From contig NZ_JAGXJN010000003.1 of NCBI RefSeq assembly GCF_019091455.1, positions 116,558-180,557 of the forward strand: 64,000 bases of DNA, written 5' to 3'. The stretch's first letter is position 1. Every line of letters starts with the position of its first letter. The notes beneath the pieces were generated by a model. It did not search any database. It worked only from the letters and a program-made list of their open reading frames with translations, and was not told the origin of the DNA. The DNA comes from Chitinophaga sp. GbtcB8. GTDB taxonomy: Bacteria > Bacteroidota > Bacteroidia > Chitinophagales > Chitinophagaceae. A program made the position numbers and the translations under genes. Positions 35,237 to 44,092 of the stretch are shown piece after piece.

Positions 35237-37816
35237 ATGCCTGTAAAATTCACCTTACGCGTAGCGCCTTTACTAAAAAAGCTGCATTTAAAAGAGCTGC
35301 TGTCAGTGTTATTCCTGCTGCTGGCTATCTATTTTTTCCGGCAGGAGCGGTATGAGCTGCACGCGCTGGTGCCGGCTATTGCACAGGCTAACCGTGTATG
35401 GATGAGCGGTGGTGTATTACTTACGTGCGTATACATTCTGCTGCAGGCGCTCATGTATTATTACAGTTTTAAAGCAGTGGAAGCGCGTTTGCCTTTGTCT
35501 TTAGGGATAGAGCTGTTCCTGAAGCGCAACCTGCTCTCCGTATTTTTACCGGCAGGCGGTGTCAGCTCGCTGGCCTATTTGCCAAAGCGGCTGCGGCAGG
35601 CCGATATCCGCAAACAGCAGGTGCACCAGGCCTCCGGCATTTATGGGTACGTGGGCATCTTATCGGTATTCCTGGTAGGTATACCCATAGTAGGGCTGGC
35701 CATTTTGCGCAAGCCGGACCTGCAACGTGCGCTGCCCGCGCTGGCAGGCATTTGTGTGCTGCTGGTAGCAGCAGTATGGGTATTCCGCTCTATTCAAAAG
35801 AAAGGGGCCGTATATACGTTACTGTTAAAATATTTCCCGGGCGTTATTCATCAGATAGATGACATCTTTTCTTTTCAGCTGCAGCGCGGCGCTTTTGCAA
35901 GCACCGTATGGGCTTCTGTAGGTATTGAGCTGGTGGGTATTGCACATTTGTACGTGAGTATGCTGGCCACCGGTGTTACACCCTCGCTGGAAGCGGCCTG
36001 TGTGGGTTACATTGTAGCCACTATCTTTTTAATTATCTCCCCGTTCTTACGCGGGTTGGGCGCTATAGAATTATCACTTACCTGGCTGCTCAGCAGTTAT
36101 GGGTACACCTCGTTGCAGGCATTGGAAATTACGTTGCTGTTCCGGTTGTTCGAGTTCTGGTTGCCGCTGGCCGGCGGGCTGCTGGCCTTTGCGCTGAAGG
36201 GGCGGGAGCTGGTATTACGCCTGCTGCCACCGGTGCTGATATTTTTACTGGGCATGGTCAACATTTTTTCCGTGCTCACACCACCGCTCACAGATCGTTT
36301 GCGCCTGCTGCGTGCCTACATACCGGTAGGCTCTATTCATGCATCCAACCTGCTGGTAGTGTTCCTGGGATTGGTGCTGCTGGTAACTGCCACCTTTTTA
36401 GTCCGTGGCCTGCGCAGCGCGTGGATAGTAGCCCTTGTGGTATCCCTGTTATCTGCCATCGGGCATATGAGTAAAGCGCTGGATTATGAAGAAGCTTCTC
36501 TGGCATTGATCACCGCTGTTATATTGATCATCACTGCCAGTCAGTACCGGGCAAAAAGTAATCCCCAGCTGGTGAATATTGGTGTGGTTACAGCCCTGGC
36601 TACTTTTGCAGGGGTGCTGATCTTTGGTGCGCTGGGTTTTTACTTTTTAAAAGCCCGTCATTTTGGAATTGATTTTACCTGGCAACATTCCCTGCAGGCC
36701 GCTTTCCGTGGATTTATGCTCATGAACGATGAGGACCTGCACCCGGTAACCCGCTTTGGGCGCGAGTTTCTGAGCGCTATACAGGTATTGGGAGTAAGCG
36801 CCTGGGCTTTTTTATTTTATACTATTATACGGCCTTACCTGCAGGTGCACCAAAGCAATACCGCATTGGAAAAAGCGCGCTTTTACCTGAGCCAGTATGG
36901 CGATTCTGCCATGGATTATTTTAAGGTAGGAGAGGATAAGCTGTTATATATCTCTGATGGCCCGGAAGGATTTGTTGCTTACCGCGTGGCCAATGGTTTT
37001 GCCATAGTGCTGGAGGAACCCGTTTGCCGGGAAGAGGATAAGCTGCTCCTGTTACAGGAGTTTGAGCAGCAATGCCGCAAAATGGGCCTGCGGCCGGCCT
37101 TTTACAGGGTAGATGAGGAAAGTGTATTTTACTTTAACCACCTCCGGAAAAAGCGGCTGCTAATAGGGCAGGAGGCTATTATGGATATCCGCGGTTTTAC
37201 ATTGAGCGGAAAGGATAAGAAATCGTTACGGAATGGGTTGAACAGCTTAGCTAATAAAGGGTATACCACCACCATCCGGCGGGCGCCGCAGCCAGCGGAC
37301 TTAATAGCGCAGCTGAAAGCAGTGTCCGACGAATGGCTGGCGCAATATGAGGTAAAGGAGATGACCTTTTCACAGGGATCGTTTGATGATGCCGTACAGG
37401 CCCAGGATGTGATCACTGTTAATAATGAAGAAGGGCAGGTGGTAGCTTTCCTGAACATTATTCCGGATTATGCACCGGGAGAGTGTACCTACGATATGAT
37501 CCGCAAACGCAGCGATGCGCCGGGCGGTGTAATGGATGCGTTGATCATTGCGCTTATACAGGATGCGCAGCAGCGCAACCTGCAATACCTGAACCTGGGG
37601 CTGGTTCCTATGTCGGGCATTGGACAGCCGCAGAATACGGCAGAGCAGGTAGTGAAATTTGCGTATGAAAAGATCCGCGCTTTCCGCCATTACCATGGCT
37701 TGCGGGAGTTCAAGGAAAAATACGCCACTGCCTGGACTAATAAGTACCTGGTATATGAGCATGATTTTGATCTGATACAATTGCCGGCTGCGTTGAGTAA
37801 GGTAATGCAACCCTAG
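35237..37816 (+). CDS. mprF: MprF-type aminoacyl-phosphatidylglycerol synthase/flippase
   Basis: An 859-residue bifunctional membrane protein. The first ~540 residues hold about 14 hydrophobic segments, the flippase part (SVFLPAGGVSSLAYLPKRLRQADIRK, FLIISPFLRGLGAIELSLTWLL). The C-terminal ~310 residues are the cytoplasmic DUF2156 transferase, which moves an amino acid from aminoacyl-tRNA onto phosphatidylglycerol or a related lipid: FYLSQYGDSAMDYF, KKSLRNGLNSLANKGYTTTI, ECTYDMIRKRSDAPGGVMDALI and LNLGLVPMSGIG are typical. The result is a less negative membrane that resists cationic peptides. The amino acid cannot be read from the sequence. The next gene encodes a VirJ/AcvB-like protein. Confidence 0.93.
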   Translation: MPVKFTLRVAPLLKKLHLKELLSVLFLLLAIYFFRQERYELHALVPAIAQANRVWMSGGVLLTCVYILLQALMYYYSFKAVEARLPLSLGIELFLKRNLLSVFLPAGGVSSLAYLPKRLRQADIRKQQVHQASGIYGYVGILSVFLVGIPIVGLAILRKPDLQRALPALAGICVLLVAAVWVFRSIQKKGAVYTLLLKYFPGVIHQIDDIFSFQLQRGAFASTVWASVGIELVGIAHLYVSMLATGVTPSLEAACVGYIVATIFLIISPFLRGLGAIELSLTWLLSSYGYTSLQALEITLLFRLFEFWLPLAGGLLAFALKGRELVLRLLPPVLIFLLGMVNIFSVLTPPLTDRLRLLRAYIPVGSIHASNLLVVFLGLVLLVTATFLVRGLRSAWIVALVVSLLSAIGHMSKALDYEEASLALITAVILIITASQYRAKSNPQLVNIGVVTALATFAGVLIFGALGFYFLKARHFGIDFTWQHSLQAAFRGFMLMNDEDLHPVTRFGREFLSAIQVLGVSAWAFLFYTIIRPYLQVHQSNTALEKARFYLSQYGDSAMDYFKVGEDKLLYISDGPEGFVAYRVANGFAIVLEEPVCREEDKLLLLQEFEQQCRKMGLRPAFYRVDEESVFYFNHLRKKRLLIGQEAIMDIRGFTLSGKDKKSLRNGLNSLANKGYTTTIRRAPQPADLIAQLKAVSDEWLAQYEVKEMTFSQGSFDDAVQAQDVITVNNEEGQVVAFLNIIPDYAPGECTYDMIRKRSDAPGGVMDALIIALIQDAQQRNLQYLNLGLVPMSGIGQPQNTAEQVVKFAYEKIRAFRHYHGLREFKEKYATAWTNKYLVYEHDFDLIQLPAALSKVMQP

Positions 37817-38114
37817 CGTTAATTACGAATTGGATTTTCGGTATGATTGTGATTCGTAATTGACAGTTTGTGATGTTGAATAGTTTGAGATTGCCTGATC
37901 CATTTGTTAATGAATTTGTAATGGACGATTCGTGGTTAAACTTCGCTTTGCTCATTTGCTCTAATCAATGTGTAACTATTCATAATCATAATTATTTTCA
38001 AAGACATTCCCCGCTGGGCGGGGCAGGCTATGCCCCGCTATGGGTGGGTTCGTAATTGAATATGTTTTCGCTTCATCCATTCGTAATTCGTAATTGAAAA
38101 TTCGTAATTAACAT
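37817..38114. repeat. 298-bp spacer rich in TTCGTAATT words
   Basis: Contains repeated ATTACGAATT/TTCGTAATTG words near 37825, 37850, 38050, 38085 and 38100 on both strands, and a GC hairpin-forming patch CCCCGCTGGGCGGGG near 38010-38026. No gene is apparent. Confidence 0.55.
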
Positions 38115-38807
38115 ATGTACGTGCGTGAATTACTGCTTGTGGCTTTTTTTCAGGGGCTTTTTCTGATGGTGCAGGCCCAGACGGCTGTAACGGAGCTGCC
38201 GGTAACTGCTATGGCGCCGGCCGGCAGCGGTCAGTATCCGCTGGTATTATTTATAACCGGTGATGCCGGCCTGAAAAAATTTAATGTAAGCATGATAGAT
38301 GCGTTTACCAAAAAAGGTTATGCCGTGGTAGCGCTGAATACCCTTAAATACTTCTGGAAAAAGAAAACGCCGCAGCAGGCGGGGGCAGATGTAGCTGCTT
38401 TACTGAAACATTATGCCGGCCAGTGGGGGCATAAGAACTTTTTGCTGGTAGGTTATTCCATGGGTGCAGATGTGTTGCCTTTTATTTATAACAACCTGCC
38501 CGCCGATGTGCAGGCACAGTCGCAGCAGCTGGTGTTTATGTCGCCCTCCCGCTTTACAGACCTGGAAGTACATGTGTCGGAAATGTTAGGTAAGACCAGC
38601 AACAATGGCCTGAGTGTGCCAGGGGCTATGAACCACATTACAGGTAAGCCTTTATTGTTATTATTCGGAGAAGGGGAAAAAGATTTTGATCTGCAGGAGC
38701 TGCATATTCAAAACTACAAGCACATGGTATTACCTGGCGGGCATCATTATGATAACAACGCAGGCAATGTAGTGCAAACCATTCTCTCACACCTGGTACT
38801 GCACTGA
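38115..38807 (+). CDS. VirJ/AcvB-type periplasmic alpha/beta hydrolase
   Basis: A 230-residue exported alpha/beta-hydrolase. Signal peptide to ~21 (LFLMVQAQ), then PLVLFITGDAGLKKFNVSMIDAFTKKGY, VVALNTLKYFWKKKTPQQAGAD and the nucleophile elbow FLLVGYSMGADVLPF, all typical of the VirJ domain of Agrobacterium AcvB/VirJ; the catalytic His lies near LPGGHHYDNN. From memory, AcvB hydrolyses lysyl-phosphatidylglycerol and is co-encoded with the MprF homologue lpiA. Here too it follows an mprF-like gene, so hydrolysis of the same aminoacylated lipid is the most likely job. Confidence 0.85.
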   Translation: MYVRELLLVAFFQGLFLMVQAQTAVTELPVTAMAPAGSGQYPLVLFITGDAGLKKFNVSMIDAFTKKGYAVVALNTLKYFWKKKTPQQAGADVAALLKHYAGQWGHKNFLLVGYSMGADVLPFIYNNLPADVQAQSQQLVFMSPSRFTDLEVHVSEMLGKTSNNGLSVPGAMNHITGKPLLLLFGEGEKDFDLQELHIQNYKHMVLPGGHHYDNNAGNVVQTILSHLVLH

Positions 38808-39664
38808 GATTCAGCCGCATATTTTTTCTACAGGTTAACTTGAAATTAACCGCTAAAAAAATAAACAGCAGTATCATTGCAGTCAGCAACGCAATATCGG
38901 ATGGATATATGATTCTTCTGGTATCTGATACCCGGCGGCAAGACAAAAAGGTAGTCCTTTCCTGCTTTTATACTATCGGTGTCTTTTCAAAAACCTCCCG
39001 GATGCTGCAACCTTGCTGGTCTGTACGGCCGGCAAGGTTTTTATTTTTCTGTTAACATGCAATTAACTGTTGAGCGCTTAGAATGCCTTAACATTGTTTT
39101 GCTGATTTAATGAGTGTTAAAAATTACTATTTGTTTCACGAAAGGAGATCAGGTAATGATGTACCGGTTTTAACAACCGGGAAATCATAACTGAGCTCTA
39201 CGCGCCCGGTCTTTACCGGGAGCTTTCTTAAAACGGATGAAACTCCAGCCCAGCTTGTGTGCTCACACATTCCCTGACATTACTACCGGGGAGTGCTTAA
39301 CACTATTTCACTATCGGGTTTATTAACTGCGATCCTATTGCAGTGTAGCTTGCTAACTTGCATTTAATGCCTGACCGGTAAAGGAAGCCTTTTTAATTAC
39401 CCTCGAAAAACCCATGTATTATGATATACATACGGCACTCGTTTACATTGAAGCATACGCAAACGCGGGCACTGGGAGCACTAGCGGGAACTTTTCTTAC
39501 AGCCCTTTAACCAGCAGCACAACTACGGAGAAAAACTATTGAATAAATGATGTTGGTTTCAATTAAAGGGTTGATACTTATCAAAATAATTGTATTTAAC
39601 TTATTTTGGTATAATAATTTTTATAAAGTAAATTCCATTACCCGTTAAACCCCCCTATGCTAAC
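38808..39664. other. 857-bp gene-free region with hairpins and TTAAC pairs
   Basis: No credible ORF. Holds TTAAC pairs 11 bp apart (38835/38846; 39052/39063) and a further ladder (39078, 39088, 39107, 39117, with one-base variations), an intrinsic terminator (39009-39048), and two neighbouring CCGG-stem hairpins (39164-39169/39175-39180 and 39205-39210/39215-39220). Confidence 0.55.
39009..39048 (+). terminator. Intrinsic terminator 200 bp after the VirJ-like gene
   Basis: 11-bp stem (39009-39019/39029-39039, one G-U) followed by TTTTTATTTTT. It may end the mprF-virJ transcript with a long 3' tail or a separate small RNA beginning after 38807. Confidence 0.75.
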
Positions 39665-39943
39665 ATGCCTAAGCGTTATTTTGAAAGGTTACAAACGATC
39701 GATTACCTCATTCGCATTAAAGGTACTGGTAAACCTGCCCAGTTGGCCAAACGGCTGCGTATTTCCGAACGCACCCTGTATGAGTTCCTGAAAATGATGA
39801 AAGACTTAGGTGCGCCTATTGAGTATGACCGATATAAGGAAAGTTATTATTACGCGGAAAAAGGCGGGTTTAATATCCGCTTTGTAAAGAACCTGGCGGC
39901 GGCAACCACCATATTGGCAGCCCTTTTCCTGGATTCCTGGTAG
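39665..39943 (+). CDS. Small HTH DNA-binding protein
   Basis: A 92-residue protein with an N-terminal winged-helix/HTH_11-type domain: YFERLQTIDYLIRIKGTGKPAQLAKRLRISERTLYEFLKMMKDLGAPI, as at the front of WYL-type regulators, but the ligand-binding domain is absent. A short IEYDRYKESYYYAEKGGFNIRFV wing follows and the last ~18 residues are hydrophobic (NLAAATTILAALFLDSW). It stands alone in a long gene-poor stretch. A regulatory role is inferred from the fold only. Confidence 0.75.
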   Translation: MPKRYFERLQTIDYLIRIKGTGKPAQLAKRLRISERTLYEFLKMMKDLGAPIEYDRYKESYYYAEKGGFNIRFVKNLAAATTILAALFLDSW

Positions 39944-40022
39944 TTATAACGTCATAGTCTGTACGTAGCAGGGGAAATGGTCATTCACTCCGGCCATCCT
40001 GTTCCCATTATTGCCGGTCGCG

Positions 40023-40070
40023 TTAACCCAGTTAACCTTGTATTAACTTACTCTTTAACGCCTAATTAAC
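40023..40070. promoter_or_regulatory. Five phased TTAAC elements
   Basis: TTAAC begins at 40023, 40032, 40043, 40055 and 40066, spacings of 9, 11, 12 and 11 bp, so all lie on nearly one face of the helix. The pattern resembles direct-repeat boxes of OmpR/PhoB-type response regulators (11-bp period), but no regulator has been shown to bind. Confidence 0.5.
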
Positions 40071-40449
40071 CAATAAGAAATTATAAAGGCTGAATTTCAC
40101 CCCCGAATATCCAAAAGGTATTCAATATTCAATTCTCACACTGAATATAAAAGACGGTTTAGATTACAAAACTAGCAACGCGGGTTTCTTTTCAGTCACC
40201 TGCCGGTTTTTTAAATCCCTAATGCCATCAGGTTATCTTCAGCACTTATATTTTCCGGTTTTATAGATGTTCAGATCATGATCATCGGATCTTTGTATGG
40301 CAACAGGTACTGCAATGAATGACAGCTGCCTGATAAAATGCGGAGCGCTGCCCCCCTTAAGCAGGCCTGATCTATGCTGCGGTGGTTGCACTTGTGAAAG
40401 GAGCTGCTACTGCCTGATAAATACCGGGACCCACAAAACGGCTGTTAAC

Positions 40450-40643
40450 ACCTCTACTGAGATCTTGCACCATAGCCATCCCTGGCCGTACGGTTGCGGA
40501 TCAACCATAACACTTTTCGTCATCACAAACCGCTCACAACGCAATTATTAGTACCTCTGCCAAGACCTTGCATCATAGCCATCCCCGGCCGGACGGTTAT
40601 CATCAACCATAAACCTTTCAGGGTCACAGGCCAGCCCATCACA
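40450..40643. repeat. Two-copy direct repeat, 103-bp offset
   Basis: Copies starting at 40450 and 40553 share ACCTCT, CTTGCA-CATAGCCATCCC-GGCCG-ACGGTT and ATCAACCATAA blocks, about 80 percent alike over the first 65 bases and fading afterwards. Confidence 0.7.
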
Positions 40644-40798
40644 TCCTTTAAACATCATAAGAACAGGGAGTTACTTTTTCCTGCAGGGTAATAATAAACC
40701 GCCAGAGTAGACACTCAGGCGATGTGATATATAACGATAGGAAAAAGAATGCGATGCTTATCGCATCACGATTACAATGTTACAATAGTATTTACCGC

Positions 40799-40820
40799 TA
40801 TTAGTTAATCACCGGTTAAC
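40799..40820 (+). repeat. TATTAGTTAAT-N4-GGTTAAC element, copy 1
   Basis: 22-bp element, identical to the copy at 41206 except for the four middle bases. Contains a TTAA direct repeat with an 11-bp period. Possible regulator site or promoter part. Confidence 0.6.
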
Positions 40821-40849
40821 AATTGAGGTTTGCTGCCCCAAAAAAGGAT

Positions 40850-40873
40850 CCCCCGTAGTAAACACTACGGGGG
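40850..40873 (-). terminator. Strong hairpin, terminator orientation on minus strand
   Basis: Perfect 10-bp GC-rich stem (40850-40859/40864-40873) with a four-base loop. On the minus strand it is followed within 5 bases by six T; on the plus strand there is no T run. No minus-strand gene lies upstream of it. Confidence 0.65.
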
Positions 40874-41205
40874 AACGAAGTCCTTTAAAAGGTGGCACAT
40901 ACCATCCCGGCCCATGATACTTTTGGGGTTATTATTTATAGGTACCTGGGCCAATATTGGACCTCCGGAAATAAAAAACCATATGGAAATTCTCAGGGTT
41001 AAAACCCCGGTTGTATTTGCATACACCAGGACGCGAACATCTTTATTAGAATAGCTGTTTTAAATGATCTGGAAAATAGATTTGCAATTGAATGCCCGTC
41101 GTTTGCTCAGGTAAAGTGGAATCCTCTTCTCATAACTATAGGTCTGTTATAGCTGCATTTAAATTGATATGCAACATTAGTATTATTTCTTCGCTTATTA
41201 GTTAA

Positions 41206-41227
41206 TAATTGGTTAACGGAAAAATAT
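41206..41227 (+). repeat. TATTAGTTAAT-N4-GGTTAAC element, copy 2
   Basis: Second copy of the 22-bp element, 407 bp from the first; an AGTATT word precedes both copies. It lies ~210 bp upstream of the second GH29 gene. Confidence 0.6.
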
Positions 41228-41436
41228 ATCTGGCTGATTGCCAGCCTATTACAATCGATTGCCATGGCGGCGGGGTTAAAATACGGTTAATCTCATGTGA
41301 GGCGATTTCTGTATTATCATTCGCTAAATCACTATTACAAAAAGCGGATTAATTCAGCGAACTTCATCAGTATCAAAACCCGATTCCACGAAAAGGGCAT
41401 CGTTGCCCGCTTCAGCATGAAAACAAATAGCACATT

Positions 41437-42810
41437 ATGAAAAAAAGCATGTTCCTCCTGCTGTGTGGCCTGGGGCTGTTATTGCAGCTTACCGCACAGG
41501 AAAAAAAGATCTTTAATGAAACACCGGAACAAAAAGAACAACGCCTGGCCTGGTGGAAAAATGACCGCTTCGGCATGTTCATTCACTGGGGCCTGTATGC
41601 CCTGCCCGCCCGCCATGAATGGGTGAAAAACCGGGAGCAGCTAACAAATGAAGACTATCAGAAATACTTTGATGCGTTTAACCCCGACCTGTACAATCCC
41701 AAAGAATGGGCCCGCATGGCCAAAGCCGCCGGCATGAAGTACGCCGTGATCACCAGCAAACATCATGAAGGATTTTGCCTCTTTGATTCCAAGTACACGG
41801 ATTACAAAGCCACTAAAACACCTTACGGGAAAGATATTATTAAAGAATGGGTGGAGGCCTTCCGTGCAGAAGGATTGAAAGTAGGTTTCTATTATTCCCT
41901 GATAGACTGGCATCACCCGGATTATACCATTGACCGGGTGCATCCGCAAAGGCCGGCCGATACTGCAGATTATAAAAAGCTGAACCAGGGCCGCGATATG
42001 GCTAAATACCGCGAGTATCTGCGTAACCAGCTGAAGGAAATATTAACCAACTACGGGAAAATAGATATCCTGTGGACGGACTTTTCTTTCCCTGGTGCTT
42101 ATGGTAAAGACCATAACGACTGGAATTCAGTTGAGCTGATCAAAATGATCCGCAAGCTGCAGCCGGATATTATTGTAAATGACCGCCTGGATTTAGGTGA
42201 ATATGAAGATGGAGGTGATTTTGTAACGCCGGAACAATACAAAGTATCCGAATGGCCTACCCGCAATGGTAAGCAGGTGCCCTGGGAAACCTGTCAAACA
42301 TTTTCCGGCTCCTGGGGGTATTACCGGGATGAAACATCCTGGAAGGATACGAAGCAGCTATTAGGCCTGCTCATAGAAACGGTAAGCAAAGGCGGTAACC
42401 TGTTATTAAATGTTGGCCCAACCGGCCGCGGACTGTTTGACCCGCGTGCACAGGCTGCGCTTAAAGCCATGGGCGACTGGATGCAGGTGAACAGCCGCGC
42501 TATCTATGGCTGCACACAGGCCCCGCCTGAATTTGCCAAACCGGATAACTGTTTGCTTACTTACAATCCCACCACGAAACGTTTATACGTGCACCTGCTG
42601 GATTATCCGTTGCAGAACTTTACACTGCCGGGTTATAAGGGAAAAGTAAAGTATGCGCAGTTCCTGCACGATGCATCTGAAATAAAAATGAGCGCACCCA
42701 CCCAGCATCATAGTTTAGGTAAAAATTTAACGGACAATGATCTTAATCTGAGCCTGCCGGTAAAAAAACCGGAAGGAGAGATCCCCGTAATTGAGCTGAT
42801 CTTAAATTAG
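41437..42810 (+). CDS. GH29 alpha-L-fucosidase, second copy
   Basis: A 457-residue secreted fucosidase with signal peptide ending near 21 (LLLQLTAQ). GH29 core: DRFGMFIHWGLYALPARHEWV, SKHHEGFCLFDSKYTDY, GFYYSLIDWHHPDY, IDILWTDFSFPG with probable nucleophile Asp215 (WTDF in place of WFDG), then IIVNDR and GGNLLLNVGPTGRG. It differs clearly from the other GH29 protein in this window, which has the SDGEW version, so the two likely belong to different subfamilies with different linkage preference. Monocistronic, with a strong terminator behind it. Confidence 0.94.
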   Translation: MKKSMFLLLCGLGLLLQLTAQEKKIFNETPEQKEQRLAWWKNDRFGMFIHWGLYALPARHEWVKNREQLTNEDYQKYFDAFNPDLYNPKEWARMAKAAGMKYAVITSKHHEGFCLFDSKYTDYKATKTPYGKDIIKEWVEAFRAEGLKVGFYYSLIDWHHPDYTIDRVHPQRPADTADYKKLNQGRDMAKYREYLRNQLKEILTNYGKIDILWTDFSFPGAYGKDHNDWNSVELIKMIRKLQPDIIVNDRLDLGEYEDGGDFVTPEQYKVSEWPTRNGKQVPWETCQTFSGSWGYYRDETSWKDTKQLLGLLIETVSKGGNLLLNVGPTGRGLFDPRAQAALKAMGDWMQVNSRAIYGCTQAPPEFAKPDNCLLTYNPTTKRLYVHLLDYPLQNFTLPGYKGKVKYAQFLHDASEIKMSAPTQHHSLGKNLTDNDLNLSLPVKKPEGEIPVIELILN

Positions 42811-43306
42811 TAATTCTTGTAAAGTCTTGAAAAGATAACGTCCACTGCCGTTACATGGCAGTGGACTTTTTTATTTTGGTGTCAGTTGTCATTATTAGTT
42901 ACCGACTATAAAAAAGTTAGTAAGCGAGCGAGCTCTACAGGAAAATGCAAAAATTGTCCATCAACGGTAACCTGCAAATATAAAAAAAGAGTATTTAAGG
43001 CCTCAAATGTAGCACGGGCGTGCTTAATCCATTGAATATAAAATAGTTGTCCACTTTAGCTTTTTACCCCCAATTTTATCCATGTATTGGTTTTTTAAAT
43101 AATATAAATTATTTTGTTTATTAATATTTTTTTAAAAACCATATATACATCCGATTGACTGCTGAGGGTATTTGTTTCAAATTTGTTTCGTTATTGGGAT
43201 TGTGTCCTCATTAATATTATACTAATAAGCGCCTTTTTCGTCATTAAGAGAACTTGCAGTACTGTGAGAAGAATTTTCACAAAATAATAAACCCAAAGTA
43301 AATATT
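42811..43306. other. 496-bp intergenic region, AT-rich
   Basis: Begins with the fucosidase terminator (42840-42876). A small hairpin AGCAC/GTGCT lies at 43011-43024. The remainder to 43306 is AT-rich with T and A tracts, probably the promoter region of the LuxR-type regulator; no clear TAnnTTTG/TTTG pair was identified and no gene is present. Confidence 0.5.
42840..42876 (+). terminator. Intrinsic terminator after the second fucosidase gene
   Basis: Perfect 10-bp stem (42840-42849/42857-42866), 7-nt loop, then TTTTTTATTTT. Confidence 0.9.
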
Positions 43307-43897
43307 ATGAAAAAAGTGCGGCGTGATAACGCAGGCCACTTAAACGGAACTGATATTCTTGAAGTTGCCGGTATCCAGAGTGACGACGAACAAATCTTAC
43401 AACAACTTGCTAAAGACATTTGCAACATTGTATTCATGGATGTTGAGATTCCTGGTGTAAGCGCCGTTGAAGCAGCCAATATTTTGAAAGCTGCTTATCC
43501 CGACATCAACGTGCTGCTGTTAACCGTACACCGCGACAGCCATTCCTTAGCCAGTTTGCCAGCCCGTACCACCACAGCGGATGAACCCATTAACCCGCCG
43601 GCTTTAACAGGATTTGTATCCAGGGTATATGATACCGCCGTACAGACCAACCTGACCGCCATACAGAAGGTGCTGGCTTATTTTCATCACCGCGCACAAC
43701 ATGATATTTCGCAGTACGGGCTTTCCCCGCGCGAACAGGAAGTGCTGGACCGCCTGGTAGATGGGCATACGTATAAGAAGATCGCAGAGCTGTGCCACAT
43801 CAGCGTAGGTACGGTACGTTCCCACATCATGAATATTTACCGTAAGCTGGAAGTAAATTCCCGCAGCGCTGCTATCGTGAAAGCAATGCGCGGTTAA
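43307..43897 (+). CDS. Orphan LuxR-type response regulator with truncated receiver
   Basis: A 196-residue NarL/FixJ-like regulator. The C-terminal LuxR HTH is intact (GLSPREQEVLDRLVDGHTYKKIAELCHISVGTVRSHIMNIYRKL, ~133-178). The receiver half is incomplete: it retains IVFMDVEIPGVSAVEAANILKAAYPDINVLLLT, including the would-be phosphorylated Asp (~45), but the first strand with the acidic pair and the conserved Lys near the end (GYLxK) are missing, replaced by an ARTTTADEPINPPALTG stretch. It may respond to something other than phosphorylation. No histidine kinase is adjacent; the next gene is a sigma factor 195 bp away. Confidence 0.8.
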   Translation: MKKVRRDNAGHLNGTDILEVAGIQSDDEQILQQLAKDICNIVFMDVEIPGVSAVEAANILKAAYPDINVLLLTVHRDSHSLASLPARTTTADEPINPPALTGFVSRVYDTAVQTNLTAIQKVLAYFHHRAQHDISQYGLSPREQEVLDRLVDGHTYKKIAELCHISVGTVRSHIMNIYRKLEVNSRSAAIVKAMRG

Positions 43898-44092
43898 GCC
43901 GGAATGCAAACGTTTGAGCGGGAACGCTGAGGAAAGGAAAACGAAAACAGAATGTCATTAAAATATTACACAGAGGTTGCGCCTGCTGTTACTCATTTTA
44001 TGCCTATATTCTATACATTCTAAATCGTTTCTCTTCACGATACCTTCGTTGTAATTCACAACCTGCTTGCAAATAAATGCCTAACTTGCCGC

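Larger units (their letters stand above)
39944..41436. other. 1.5-kb gene-poor region with phased repeats
   Basis: No convincing gene. Contents: five TTAAC elements about one helical turn apart (40023-40070), a two-copy direct repeat of ~90 bp (40450 and 40553), a 7-bp hairpin (40749-40755/40760-40766), a strong 10-bp hairpin at 40850-40873, and a duplicated TATTAGTTAAT-N4-GGTTAAC element (40799 and 41206). A Cys-rich frame at 40297-40551 was judged spurious. Confidence 0.55.

Noticed and set aside
40297..40551. 84-codon Cys-rich frame resembling a RiPP precursor (nine Cys in about 30 residues)
   Set aside because: No modification or export enzymes nearby, no good ribosome-binding or promoter context, and the second half overlaps a DNA-level direct repeat readable in several frames. 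Likely chance.
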